Assembly: GCF_005869225.1 (NCBI RefSeq)
Contig: NZ_SWFP01000014.1
Location: 62,001-126,000, forward strand
DNA: 64,000 nucleotides
Reading direction: 5' to 3'
Source: Dyadobacter bucti
GTDB taxonomy: Bacteria > Bacteroidota > Bacteroidia > Cytophagales > Spirosomataceae
Translations under genes and position numbers: made by a program
Notes under the pieces: model-generated
What the model saw: only the letters and a program-made list of their open reading frames with translations
What the model was told of the DNA's origin: nothing
Databases searched by the model: none
Shown here: piece by piece, positions 39,601 through 48,477 of the stretch
How the letters are laid out: every line of letters begins with the position of its first letter
Position numbering within the stretch: position 1 is the first letter of the stretch

Positions 39601-39800
39601 AACGGCTCTGTGATCTGGGATTCAATAATATCCGCATTGGCCCCGGTATAGCTCGTCCTGATGGAAACTACGGGCGGATCAATAGAAGGAAACTCCCTCA
39701 TTCCCAAAAATTTGTAACCCAAAAACCCGAAGAGGATGATCAGCAGGTTCATCACTATCGCAAGAACCGGGCGCTTGATAGAAAGAGTTGAAATACTCAT
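36693..39800 (-). CDS. RND efflux transporter, HAE1-type
   Basis: The 1,035-residue inner-membrane pump has 12 transmembrane helices in two repeats, each followed by a large periplasmic loop. TM4 carries ATGLVVDDGIVVTEN with the proton-relay Asp pair of hydrophobe/amphiphile (AcrB-like) pumps, and the N-terminal SIKRPVLAIVMNLLIILFG is typical. The adaptor gene lies 22 nt upstream on the same strand, so the two form an operon. No TolC-type outer-membrane channel is adjacent; one must be supplied elsewhere. Substrate specificity cannot be read from sequence. Confidence 0.95.
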   Translation of the reverse strand: MSISTLSIKRPVLAIVMNLLIILFGFLGYKFLGMREFPSIDPPVVSIRTSYTGANADIIESQITEPLEKQLNSIEGIKSINSTSSQGASQITVEFDIGVNMERAANDVRDKVGSASRTLPLDIDGPPVVSKADANSEPIIVLTFKSDSRSHLEVSDYAENIIAQRLQTIEGVSEIRIFGQKKYAMRIWMDPIRMASQGITTQDVKVALDRENVELPSGRLAGDNTELTVNTVGRFRTEEDFNELIIKNSSTQTIHLKDVGYAQLGPENEETILRLDNVPMIGLAISPMPGANYLAIAEEVNKRMADIKRELPKDYELDTLIDNTIFVERSIEEVGETLLIAIVLVVLIIYLFFRDWLIAFRPLIDIPVSLIGTFFVMYIMGFSINVLTLLAIVLATGLVVDDGIVVTENIFKKIEQGMSPIEAAIKGANEIIFAVLSTSITLASVFLPVIFMEGFVGKLFREFGIVISAAVLISAFVSLTLTPMLNAYLVRKTHKTSWFYDKTEPFFEKITNNYGNALAQFLKMRWVAIPLIGITLGMIWFFGKDLQSELAPLDDRNWFRMNMTAPEGSSFEFTDRYVQEVSQMLMDSMPGRKGLMMITAPGNSGLGAVNTGSARIALVDKKLRKESQQEIADYINQKLKLMPDAKSFVVQQQTISVDSRGGLPVQYVIQAPDFEKLREYLPKFMEEASADPTFAITDVNLKFSKPELRITIDREKAKSLGVSVQDVAQTMQLAFAGQRFGYFTMNGRQYQVIGQYDRINRDEPLDLKSMFVKTNTGALVQLDNIVKAEEESSPPQLFHFNRYMSATVQAALAPGKTIGDGIEAMDRIRDKLNDESIQTSLSGSSRDYAESSSNTMFSFFLALVLIYFILAAQFESFVDPFIIMITVPLAIGGAVFSLWYFDQTLNIFSQIGMIMLIGLVTKNGILIVEFANQLREKGLGIVEAVHEAATLRFRPILMTSFATILGALPIAMALGSAGKSRMSMGIVIMGGLLFSLVLTLYVIPAMYTFLSRPKNFEKMKMIEKVAKESELLDPV

Positions 39801-39822
39801 AACTGGAGATTAATGTACTTTT

Positions 39823-40896
39823 TCAGTTCACCTTCACGGCTGCATTAGGCTTTAATGCGATAATCCCCGAAGTAATGAGGGAATCGCCGGGCTGTAACCC
39901 TTCTATAACCTGGATTTTCTTGTCGGTACGCAAGCCTGTGACGACCATTGCTTCCTGCGCTTTCCCATTTTTGACAACGTATACTTTCTTTCCTTTCAAC
40001 ACAGGCACGATGGCTTCGGTAGGGATCATCATCGCTGATCTGTTGGCCTCCAGATCGGCCAGGACTTTCACGAACATCCCCGGAACAAACCGCCCCTGCG
40101 GATTCGGAGCCAATGCCCTGAGTCTCAAAGTCCGAAGATTTTCGTCCACTTTCGGGTCCAGTGCAATGATCTTCGCATTGTATGTAGACGGGTCCCCATC
40201 GAGATTGAACTTCACCACATTTCCGATCCTGATACTCGGAGCATATTTTTCAGGAATCGTAAAATCAATTTTGACAGGATTACTCTGCACTACCGTAACG
40301 ATAGGCGTACCCGGCGCTACGTAAGCACCTTCACTGATATTTTTAAGCCCGATCCTTCCGTTAAAAGGTGCCCGGATCTCGGTTTTTTCAAGCTGCGATT
40401 CGATGACTTCTTTTTCCGCATCCAGCAAACGAATATTATTGGAAGTCACATCATACTCTTCCAGATTAATAGCTTCAACATTCAAGAGCTTCTTCTGGCG
40501 GGCTTCGATTTTTTTTGCCAGCTCCTGGTTAAATCCTATTTTCTGCAATTGTGCCCTCAATTCCCGGTCATTGATCTTCGCGATGAGCTGTCCTTTCTGT
40601 ACATACGCGCCCTCCTGGATATCGAGCTTGGTGAGCCTTCCTGAGATCTCAGCCATCAGGTTTACCTCTTCATTGGGGATTATCGTGCCCGAGGCAAAAA
40701 TTTGATTTTCGATGGATTCTCTTCCCACAACAAACACATTTACAGGAACTCCCGATCCTCCGCCTGCGGTCTTCCCTGCTCCTTCCGTCTTCCCCTTGGC
40801 ACCTTCCGGCTTGTCCGATTTCGTCTTTGAAAAGACAAAAAGCTTCCCTACTACCAGCACGATGATCACCACCCCAATCAACAATATTGTACGCAT
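39823..40896 (-). CDS. RND periplasmic adaptor (membrane fusion protein)
   Basis: The 357-residue protein has an N-terminal membrane anchor (TILLIGVVIIVLVVGKLFVF), a Gly/Lys-rich linker, then the MFP core: biotinyl-lipoyl-like halves (AEISGRLTKLDIQEGAYVQKGQLIAKI and IRAPFNGRIGLKNISEGAYVAPG), a short coiled hairpin between, and beta-barrel and membrane-proximal domains. It links the pump to an outer-membrane channel. It is the first gene of the pair. The 273 nt upstream show no regulator gene and no clear operator. Confidence 0.94.
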   Translation of the reverse strand: MRTILLIGVVIIVLVVGKLFVFSKTKSDKPEGAKGKTEGAGKTAGGGSGVPVNVFVVGRESIENQIFASGTIIPNEEVNLMAEISGRLTKLDIQEGAYVQKGQLIAKINDRELRAQLQKIGFNQELAKKIEARQKKLLNVEAINLEEYDVTSNNIRLLDAEKEVIESQLEKTEIRAPFNGRIGLKNISEGAYVAPGTPIVTVVQSNPVKIDFTIPEKYAPSIRIGNVVKFNLDGDPSTYNAKIIALDPKVDENLRTLRLRALAPNPQGRFVPGMFVKVLADLEANRSAMMIPTEAIVPVLKGKKVYVVKNGKAQEAMVVTGLRTDKKIQVIEGLQPGDSLITSGIIALKPNAAVKVN

Positions 40897-41169
40897 AAAT
40901 AGTAAAACTAAATTCTGTGCAATTTCTATTCGTATTAATTATATTTCTATAAACCAGCTATTTAAAGATAGTTCATATTGTACAAAGCGAAAACTGATCA
41001 CTTTTATACTTCCGAAAGTTGTTAATTTCTTGTTACCATACGGTAGCCAAATATCACCGCCTGATAAATACCAGATTAAACTTTTTGACTTTCCAGTATA
41101 TTTAATCTCCCCCGAATATTTTCCCTAAAAAACATGTATTCGTACCGGGCCACTTCTAACAGTATCCTT

Positions 41170-44100
41170 ATGAAACCGACATTTCACTGCTTACACTATT
41201 TCATCACACTTCTTCTCTTTTATTTCCCGATGCATACAAACGGACAAAATATAATCAAAACCTATGGCCAGCAATGGAAGATTGCCGAAGAATACACACA
41301 AAAAAAGCTCCCTAAATCAGCCCTGGAAGAGGTAAAAAAGATTTATCAGCTGGCAAAAAAAGACAAGCAGGAAGCCCAGGTAATCAAAGCGGCCATTTAT
41401 ATGATCAAACTACAGGCCGATAACCGTGAAGAACACGAAACCGACGCCATCCGCCAGCTTGAACAAGAAGTAGCCGAAAGTAAGGGCCCGGCCAGGGCTA
41501 TCCTCACAAATTTACTGGCGTCCAATTATTACAGCTACTATTCCGCAGTCCGCTGGCAACTTTACTCCCGCACTGCGACCACCAACTTCAAAAAAGAAGA
41601 TATTAAGACGTGGACTCCTGAAGATTTCCACGAGAAAATTGCAAAGTTGTACCTCGAATCTATCTCCAACCCCACAGAGCTGAAAAAAACGCGGCTTGAA
41701 CCTTTCGAGGCGATCATTACTAAAGGAACCACGCGCAAACTCAGGCCGACGGTGTACGACCTGCTCGCTCACAAAGCACTGCAATATTTCTCCTCCGACG
41801 AAAGAAACATCCAAAAACCAGCATTTGCATTTGAAATAGACCAAGCCTCCGCTTTCGATCCGGCAGCCGACTTCATACACCGCAAGTTTGTAACCAAAGA
41901 CAGCACTGCCCTGGAATACCAGGCTTTATTGTTATACCAAAAACTGATCGACTTCCATATCAATGACCCGCAGCCGGACGCCCTGATTGATCTGGATCTT
42001 CAACGCATTCAGTATATGAAACAAAAATCGGTACACCCGGATACCGACGAACTTTATTTTATGGCGATCAGCCATGTGGCGGACCAATATCAGAAAACAC
42101 CTGCCGCCGCACAGGCCTGGTATTTAAAGGCCGCGTTCTTAAACGATCAGGGCAATTTGTTTAATGCCGGGAAAGATACCAGCTACCTTTTTCAGAAAGT
42201 AAGGGCCGCGGAAATCTGCCAGAAAGTAATTGCTGAAAATCCGGAAAGCGAAGGAGGAACCAATGCCTTCAACTTGCTGAACAGTATACGTCAGAAATAT
42301 TTACGGTTCACGACCGAAAGCGTCAATGTACCGGAGAAGCCCTTCCGTGTCCATTTGGAATTCAAGAACTTCGATAAGCTCTACCTCCGGCTGGTGAAAT
42401 CAACCGACGCTGTCAATATTAACATCAGAAGAAATGACCTTCCGGACGCCTGGACTCTCCTTAAAAAAGCCCCCGCCATCAGAAATTGGGAGCAGGCATT
42501 ACCTGACACTAAAGATTATCAGCAGCATAGTCTGGAAATAAAAGTAGATGCCCTGCCCGTCGGCGAGTACATGCTCCTGGCTGGCACAAGTCCCGACTTT
42601 GACAATAACCAGACGCTGATCGGCGCGAGGCTTGTGTACATTTCAAATATCAGCTATCTGCAGCAAAAAGACAATTTTTTTGTCCTTAACAGGGACACTG
42701 GCCAGCCGCTTGCCGGGGCGAATGTACAGATCTGGGATAACGGCTACGACTATACCAATCAGACATACAAAAAACAAAAAGGCCCGCTTCTGGTCACGGA
42801 TGGGAATGGATATTTTAAAAAACCGGTAAGAAAAACGCCCGACCGGCGCGAAAGTGAGTTGCTCGAAATAACACATGGCAACGACCGGCTGTTTTTGCAG
42901 GATCCTCTTCAGACGTTTTATATCGGAGAAAATGAAAAGCCTGTCGAATCAGTATACCTTTTCACGGATCGCAGCATTTACCGTCCCGGCCAAACAGTTT
43001 ATTATAAAGGCATTGTAAAAAATGGGGAACAGGTTCTCAACGATAGGGCGCGAGAAATTGACGTTGTGCTTTATGATGCAAATAATCAGGAAGTAGCCAA
43101 AATAACCCGGACAGCGAACGAATATGGCAGTTTCTCCGGGAATTTTATTTTGCCAAAAGGTGGTAGTTTGAATGGACAATTTCAGATCAGGGTAGAAACC
43201 GAAGAAGATAATTTTCAAGTCACTTTTCGGGTAGAAGAATACAAGCGGCCCAAATTCGCCGCCAGTTTTGAACCTGTAAAAGAAACTTACAAGGTAACCG
43301 AAACGATTACAGTCACCGGCGCGGCCACCGCTTATGCCGGGAATGCCATCGACGGCGCCAAAGTTTCCTTCCGCGTTGTGCGCAATGTCAGGATGATTTA
43401 TCCCTGGCTGTCCAAACGCTGGTGGTCCCCCTCGTCACCGCTGGAAATCAAACATGGCGAAACTGTTACCGATGCCGCCGGAAAGTTCACGATTACATTC
43501 GAGGCAATTCCTGACAGGAAGACCGATAAAAAGCTTGATCCGGTATTTGATTACATGATATATGCGGACATTACCGATACCAATGGCGAGACCAGAAGCG
43601 CCAATACCACCATTTCCGCCGGATATAAATCGCTGGTGATCAAAGCTGTAATACCAGAGACTATCGCGGCGGACAGTTTGAAAAGCCTGTCGATCAGGAC
43701 TGAGAATATGAATGGGGAAATCGTGACCTCTGATGTAACAGTTAAAATAATACGCCTGACACCGGAAAACAGACTGATCCGCGAACGCCTCTGGCAGGTG
43801 CCGGATTTATTTGTTTTATCAAAAAATGAGTTTATCAGCTACTTTCCACATGATGAATATGCGCGGGAAAATCAGCCCGAAAGCTGGCCGGAACAGGGGT
43901 TGGTGCAGGAGAAAACAGCGCGGACAGATAGCAGTAAAAGATTTCAACTTACAGAAAAGGTCCCAGCCGGATTTTACAAAATTGAAATATCAACCAAAGA
44001 CCAGACCGGAGAGGAAAACAAAGACGTCCGGTACATGGAGGTTACTGCCCCTGCAAACGACAAACTTGCGCGCCCGCAATACCTTTGGGCAGAAAGCAGT

Positions 44101-47100
44101 CACGCCATTGAGCCCGGCGAAAAGACAAGTATCAAAATCGGAACATCCGCCGATAATGTATTTCTGATCAACGGCAGCAAACAAAAGTCGCGGGGCAGTA
44201 ACACTTTTTCATTTTCTATACTCGACAATCAGAAAAAGACTTTTGACCTCTCGGCTACGGAAGCCGACCGGGGCGGATACCGTGTTGAATATTTCTTTGT
44301 CAAACATAACAGGTTTTACAGGCACGCGGAAACTGTGAACGTTCCCTGGACAAACAAAGACCTGCATATCGAATACCAGACATTCAGGGATAAAGCATTG
44401 CCCGGCTCCGCGGAACAATGGAAAGTAAAAATCACGGGTTACAAAAAAGAAAAGGCAGCCGCTGAAATGCTGGCAAGTATGTATGATGCATCGCTCGACC
44501 AGTTTTATGTGCATCGATGGACAAAGCCCTCTATCTGGCCAGCCGGGCAGGATTTTAGCTACCGGGACACCCGTGCGAATTTCGGGACCGGCACCTCGGA
44601 ACTGCGGTACACCGTAGGGGAACCGTACAAACATTTTGACAAACAATATGATCAATTGATCGGGGATCGGATCTTCATGCGAAACAATATGCGGGCAAGG
44701 CTCACTGGCGCAGTGGGCGGAGCAGCGAGGCCTCAATTAAGACAGCAGAATTCCGATGAGATTCTCGCAGCCCCGATGATCGGCGAAGATCGGCTTATGC
44801 TGGAAGAAGTGGTGACAGTGGGCTACGGGGTGCAAAAGGCCGCTCCACCTGCCCCCGGCGATAACGCTGCCGGGCCTGCGATCAGGAAAAACTTCAATGA
44901 AACCGCCTTCTTTTTCCCTGATCTTAAAACGGATGCGGAGGGTGCAATTACATTTTCCTTTACCATGCCTGAGGCTCTTACCAAGTGGAAATTCCAGGCT
45001 TTGGCGCATACAAAAGACCTGGCACTGGGTTACAGCAGCAAAGAAATCATCACACAGAAAGACCTGATGGTGCAGCCCAACCCGCCCCGCTTTCTGCGGG
45101 AAGGAGACAAAATCCTCTTTTCTTCCAAAGTAGTAAACCTTGCTGACCACGCGGTAGATGGTACAGTTTCATTCCAAATGTTCGATACAGAGACCAATAA
45201 GCCGGTGGATGATTTATTTAAAAATACCACCGGGAACGTCGATTTCCATATTCCGGCAGGACAAAGCACAGCGGTTCAATTTTCCCTGGAAATCCCCAAA
45301 GGGTACACCCACATGCTGACCTGGCGCGTAACTGCCAAAGCAGGGAACATATCGGACGCCGAAGAAAACACCCTGCCCGTGCTGCCCAATCGTATGCTCG
45401 TTACCGAAAGCCTGCCGCTGCATACACGCGGAAATGGCAGCAAGGATTTTAAGATGGAAAAACTCATCAATTCCAGAAAATCCGCTACACTGACCAGCCA
45501 GTCGCTGACCGTTGAATATACAAGTAACCCGGCCTGGTATGCAGTTCAGGCGCTGCCCTACCTGATGGAATACCCGTACGATTGCGCGGAACAAACTTGG
45601 AACCGGTATTATGCCAATTCGCTGGCCGCATCCATTGTTAACGGATCGCCCAAAATTGCCGCGGTATTTGAAAAATGGCGAACCTCGGATACGACTGCTT
45701 TGCAGAGTAACCTAGAAAAAAATCAGGAACTCAAATCGCTGGTACTTGAAGAAACACCCTGGGTACTCGCGGCGAAAACAGAATCGGAGCAGAAAAAGAA
45801 TATCGCCCTCCTGTTTGATCTTCTGAAAATGAGCAACGAACTGAGCAGTGCCATCGACAAACTCACTCAGCTGCAAAGCCCAAATGGTGGTTTTGTATGG
45901 TTCAAAGGCGGGCCCGACGACCGGTATATGACGCAATACATTGTCACCGGCATTGGTCATTTACGTAAATCGGGTGCCGTGAAAAGCGGTCACGAAGACA
46001 TTTTGAATAAAATCGTTGCAGCCGCCATTCCATATCTTGACCAGCGTGTCAAAGAAGATTATGACGAGCTGGTAAAAAGGAAAGCTGACCTGAAAGCCCA
46101 CAGCCCTTCGCCAGTCGCAATACAATATCTGTACATGCGGAGCTTTTATCCGGAATACAAAATACCGGCCGCTTCTCAAAAGGCATACAGCTTTTTTATG
46201 GAACGTACCAAACTGAACTGGACTGATCAGTCAAAATACCTGCAGGGACTGACAGCCCTGGCAGTGCACCGCTCAGGAGACAAGAATATCCCGGCGGCTA
46301 TTTTGAAATCGTTAAAAGAAACAGCCATAAACAATGAGGAGCTGGGCATGTACTGGAAAGATGCCCGCAGAGGCTGGTGGTGGTATGAGGCACCTATCGA
46401 GCGGCAGGCTTTGCTGATCGAGGCTTTTCAGGAGATCAGTGGTGATGTCGCAACAGTCGATAATCTAAAAACATGGCTGCTTAAAAATAAGCAAACCAAT
46501 GGGTGGGAGAGCACCAAAGCTACCGCCGAAGCCTGCTATGCTTTGTTAATGAAGGGATCAGACTGGCTGAATGAAGAAAGGTCAACTGTTGTCAAATTGG
46601 GTAATATGGTTGTTCAACCGGCGCCGGAACAGACCGAAACAGGAAAAGGCTATTTTAAAAAGACATTTGACGGAAGTGAGGTAAAGGCAGCTATGGGTAA
46701 CATCCGGATCGAGACGGGCGAAAGTAAAAATGCTTCCACGCTGCCGACCTGGGGAGCCGTTTACTGGCAGTATTTCGAAGATCTTGATAAGATCACTTTT
46801 GCAGATACCCCGTTAAAACTCTCCAAAAAGCTGTTTATCGAAAAAAATACAGATCGCGGACCGGTACTTTCTCCGGTCAACGAAGGTGCTGTGCTGCATG
46901 TCGGGGATAAAATCAAAGTCCGGATCGAACTCCGCGCCGACCGCGATATGGAGTATGTACACATGAAAGACATGCGTGCTTCGTCCCTGGAACCTGTGAA
47001 TGTTTTGAGCCAATTCAAATGGCAGGATGGTTTGGGTTACTATGAAAGTACGAAAGACGCGAGCGTTAATTTCTTTTTCAACAATCTGCGAAAAGGGACA

Positions 47101-47232
47101 TACGTGTTCGAATATCCTCTTTTTATAACACATAACGGCGATTTCAGCAATGGTATCACCACCATTCAATGCATGTACGCGCCTGAGTTCACTGCACACA
47201 GCGAGGGAGTGAGGATCAGGGTGGAGAAGTAA
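41170..47232 (+). CDS. Giant alpha-2-macroglobulin-family protein with thioester
   Basis: The protein has 2,020 residues from ATG 41170, where a signal peptide (MKPTFHCLHYFITLLLF...NGQ) begins. An N-terminal helical region (about 25-400) precedes macroglobulin domains, including MG2 (VYLFTDRSIYRPGQTVYYKGIV). A linker (about 1165-1235) is followed by the A2M domain (FFFPDLKTDAEGAITF, ALTKWKF) and a helical thioester domain with PYDCAEQ (Cys1472 to Gln1475). Such proteins trap proteases covalently in the periplasm. The usual partner gene for PBP1C is absent. The linker holds LEEVVTVGYGVQK (from about 1211), very like the start of SusC plug domains. Confidence 0.92.
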   Translation: MKPTFHCLHYFITLLLFYFPMHTNGQNIIKTYGQQWKIAEEYTQKKLPKSALEEVKKIYQLAKKDKQEAQVIKAAIYMIKLQADNREEHETDAIRQLEQEVAESKGPARAILTNLLASNYYSYYSAVRWQLYSRTATTNFKKEDIKTWTPEDFHEKIAKLYLESISNPTELKKTRLEPFEAIITKGTTRKLRPTVYDLLAHKALQYFSSDERNIQKPAFAFEIDQASAFDPAADFIHRKFVTKDSTALEYQALLLYQKLIDFHINDPQPDALIDLDLQRIQYMKQKSVHPDTDELYFMAISHVADQYQKTPAAAQAWYLKAAFLNDQGNLFNAGKDTSYLFQKVRAAEICQKVIAENPESEGGTNAFNLLNSIRQKYLRFTTESVNVPEKPFRVHLEFKNFDKLYLRLVKSTDAVNINIRRNDLPDAWTLLKKAPAIRNWEQALPDTKDYQQHSLEIKVDALPVGEYMLLAGTSPDFDNNQTLIGARLVYISNISYLQQKDNFFVLNRDTGQPLAGANVQIWDNGYDYTNQTYKKQKGPLLVTDGNGYFKKPVRKTPDRRESELLEITHGNDRLFLQDPLQTFYIGENEKPVESVYLFTDRSIYRPGQTVYYKGIVKNGEQVLNDRAREIDVVLYDANNQEVAKITRTANEYGSFSGNFILPKGGSLNGQFQIRVETEEDNFQVTFRVEEYKRPKFAASFEPVKETYKVTETITVTGAATAYAGNAIDGAKVSFRVVRNVRMIYPWLSKRWWSPSSPLEIKHGETVTDAAGKFTITFEAIPDRKTDKKLDPVFDYMIYADITDTNGETRSANTTISAGYKSLVIKAVIPETIAADSLKSLSIRTENMNGEIVTSDVTVKIIRLTPENRLIRERLWQVPDLFVLSKNEFISYFPHDEYARENQPESWPEQGLVQEKTARTDSSKRFQLTEKVPAGFYKIEISTKDQTGEENKDVRYMEVTAPANDKLARPQYLWAESSHAIEPGEKTSIKIGTSADNVFLINGSKQKSRGSNTFSFSILDNQKKTFDLSATEADRGGYRVEYFFVKHNRFYRHAETVNVPWTNKDLHIEYQTFRDKALPGSAEQWKVKITGYKKEKAAAEMLASMYDASLDQFYVHRWTKPSIWPAGQDFSYRDTRANFGTGTSELRYTVGEPYKHFDKQYDQLIGDRIFMRNNMRARLTGAVGGAARPQLRQQNSDEILAAPMIGEDRLMLEEVVTVGYGVQKAAPPAPGDNAAGPAIRKNFNETAFFFPDLKTDAEGAITFSFTMPEALTKWKFQALAHTKDLALGYSSKEIITQKDLMVQPNPPRFLREGDKILFSSKVVNLADHAVDGTVSFQMFDTETNKPVDDLFKNTTGNVDFHIPAGQSTAVQFSLEIPKGYTHMLTWRVTAKAGNISDAEENTLPVLPNRMLVTESLPLHTRGNGSKDFKMEKLINSRKSATLTSQSLTVEYTSNPAWYAVQALPYLMEYPYDCAEQTWNRYYANSLAASIVNGSPKIAAVFEKWRTSDTTALQSNLEKNQELKSLVLEETPWVLAAKTESEQKKNIALLFDLLKMSNELSSAIDKLTQLQSPNGGFVWFKGGPDDRYMTQYIVTGIGHLRKSGAVKSGHEDILNKIVAAAIPYLDQRVKEDYDELVKRKADLKAHSPSPVAIQYLYMRSFYPEYKIPAASQKAYSFFMERTKLNWTDQSKYLQGLTALAVHRSGDKNIPAAILKSLKETAINNEELGMYWKDARRGWWWYEAPIERQALLIEAFQEISGDVATVDNLKTWLLKNKQTNGWESTKATAEACYALLMKGSDWLNEERSTVVKLGNMVVQPAPEQTETGKGYFKKTFDGSEVKAAMGNIRIETGESKNASTLPTWGAVYWQYFEDLDKITFADTPLKLSKKLFIEKNTDRGPVLSPVNEGAVLHVGDKIKVRIELRADRDMEYVHMKDMRASSLEPVNVLSQFKWQDGLGYYESTKDASVNFFFNNLRKGTYVFEYPLFITHNGDFSNGITTIQCMYAPEFTAHSEGVRIRVEK

Positions 47233-47297
47233 TTTTTGTGCAAAAGACGGTTTCACAGTTGTCGCAATTGCCCCTGAATGTTGTCGTGAGCGGCACC

Positions 47298-47327
47298 TTT
47301 GAATTGGGATTAATCTCTGGATATTTG
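47298..47327 (+). promoter_or_regulatory. Candidate promoter for DUF1801-alkD operon
   Basis: TTTG (47298-47301) and GATATTTG (47320-47327) are 18 nt apart, fitting the Bacteroidota consensus with one mismatch, about 28 nt before the first start codon. Confidence 0.4.
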
Positions 47328-47354
47328 TAAGATCATTATGCTAACCCCAAAACC

Positions 47355-47699
47355 ATGAACGAGGAAGTAACAGCCTATATCCGAAAACAACCGGAATGGC
47401 AGATCAAAGTTTGCGAGTCGCTCCGAAAGATGATTTATGAAACCATCCCTGACGTTGCCGAGCGGATCCAGTATGGCAAGCCGCACTATCTGAAAAACGG
47501 TCACTATGCATGTGTCATCCACTGCTCGAAGGACAAGGTCTCATTCATGATATTCAATGCCGGTGAACTGGAAGACATCAACGGTTTTTTCAAATCCACA
47601 TCCAGCCCCGACAGAAAAACAGCCACCATTACAAATGGACTGGAAGTTGACTATGCGGTTTTGGCCCAAAAGCTAAAACAGGCATCTGCATCTTTGTAA
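47355..47699 (+). CDS. DUF1801 protein (YdhG-like)
   Basis: The 114-residue cytosolic protein has the DUF1801 layout: an N-terminal helix (EEVTAYIRKQPEWQIKVCESLRKMIYETIPDVAERIQYGKPHY), then strands with ACVIHCSKDKVSFMIFNAGEL, and a C-terminal helix ending in a conserved Lys-rich segment (DYAVLAQKLKQA). The family is widespread and unassigned, with a fold related to iron-chaperone-like frataxin homologues. It sits 19 nt before an AlkD-type repair gene, so a shared transcript is likely; whether the two act together is unknown. Confidence 0.85.
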   Translation: MNEEVTAYIRKQPEWQIKVCESLRKMIYETIPDVAERIQYGKPHYLKNGHYACVIHCSKDKVSFMIFNAGELEDINGFFKSTSSPDRKTATITNGLEVDYAVLAQKLKQASASL

Positions 47700-47718
47700 C
47701 GATCAATATGCGGATCCT

Positions 47719-48462
47719 ATGGCTACCAATATCGACGCAGCACATTTTATCGAAAAGCTGAAAGCCGCCAGTTCGCCGGAGGAACTTGTAAAAATTCAGC
47801 GTTACTTCAAATCTGGCCCAGGCGAATACGGTGAAGGTGATACGTTCATCGGTGTACGTATGGGACAGGTTTTCGATCTGGCCAAAGCATTCATAGATAT
47901 GTCGCCGGAAGAGATCGAAAAATTGCTGGAAAGCGATATTCACGAAGCACGGGCCGGCGCACTCAGCATTATGGACAAACAATCGCGCAGTAAAAAGACG
48001 CCAGAAAGCCGCAGAAAAGAACTGTTCGACCTTTACATCAGACGTTCCGACAGGATCAACAACTGGGACCTTGTCGACCTCGGAACGCTCCACATGACCG
48101 GGAGCTACCTTTACAACAAGCCCAGGGATATTTTGTATCAGCTGGCACTTTCGGAAAATCTCTGGGAAAGAAGAACAGCCATTGTCAGCACGACGTATTT
48201 TATCAGACAGGGCGATCTGGACGATACATTTAAAATTGCTGAAATACTTGTTAACGACAAAGAAGACCTTGTTCACAAAGGCACGGGTTGGATGCTCCGT
48301 TTTGCGGGTGCATCCAACCGTGAAAGGTTACTGGAATTTCTGGATAAATACGCCGCAACCATGCCGCGGACTTTACTGAGATATGCTATTGAACATCTGG
48401 ATAAAGGACAGCGCCAGTATTTTATGGAACTGAAAAATACCCGAAAAAACTCAAAAAACTGA
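47719..48462 (+). CDS. AlkD-family DNA alkylation-repair protein
   Basis: The 247-residue all-helical HEAT-like-repeat protein matches the DNA alkylation repair (AlkC/AlkD) family. It includes QRYFKSGPGEYGEGDTFIGVRMGQVFDLAKAF, the tract REARAGALSIM-like (HEARAGALSIMDKQ), and NNWDLVDLGTLHMTG, where the Trp-Asp pair is the characteristic DNA-facing pair. It continues with ERRTAIVSTTYFIRQGDL. AlkD removes cationic 3- and 7-alkylpurines without flipping the base. No signal peptide. It is second in a pair with DUF1801 and convergent with the aminotransferase gene. Confidence 0.93.
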   Translation: MATNIDAAHFIEKLKAASSPEELVKIQRYFKSGPGEYGEGDTFIGVRMGQVFDLAKAFIDMSPEEIEKLLESDIHEARAGALSIMDKQSRSKKTPESRRKELFDLYIRRSDRINNWDLVDLGTLHMTGSYLYNKPRDILYQLALSENLWERRTAIVSTTYFIRQGDLDDTFKIAEILVNDKEDLVHKGTGWMLRFAGASNRERLLEFLDKYAATMPRTLLRYAIEHLDKGQRQYFMELKNTRKNSKN

Positions 48463-48477
48463 TCAGCTATTTCCAGG

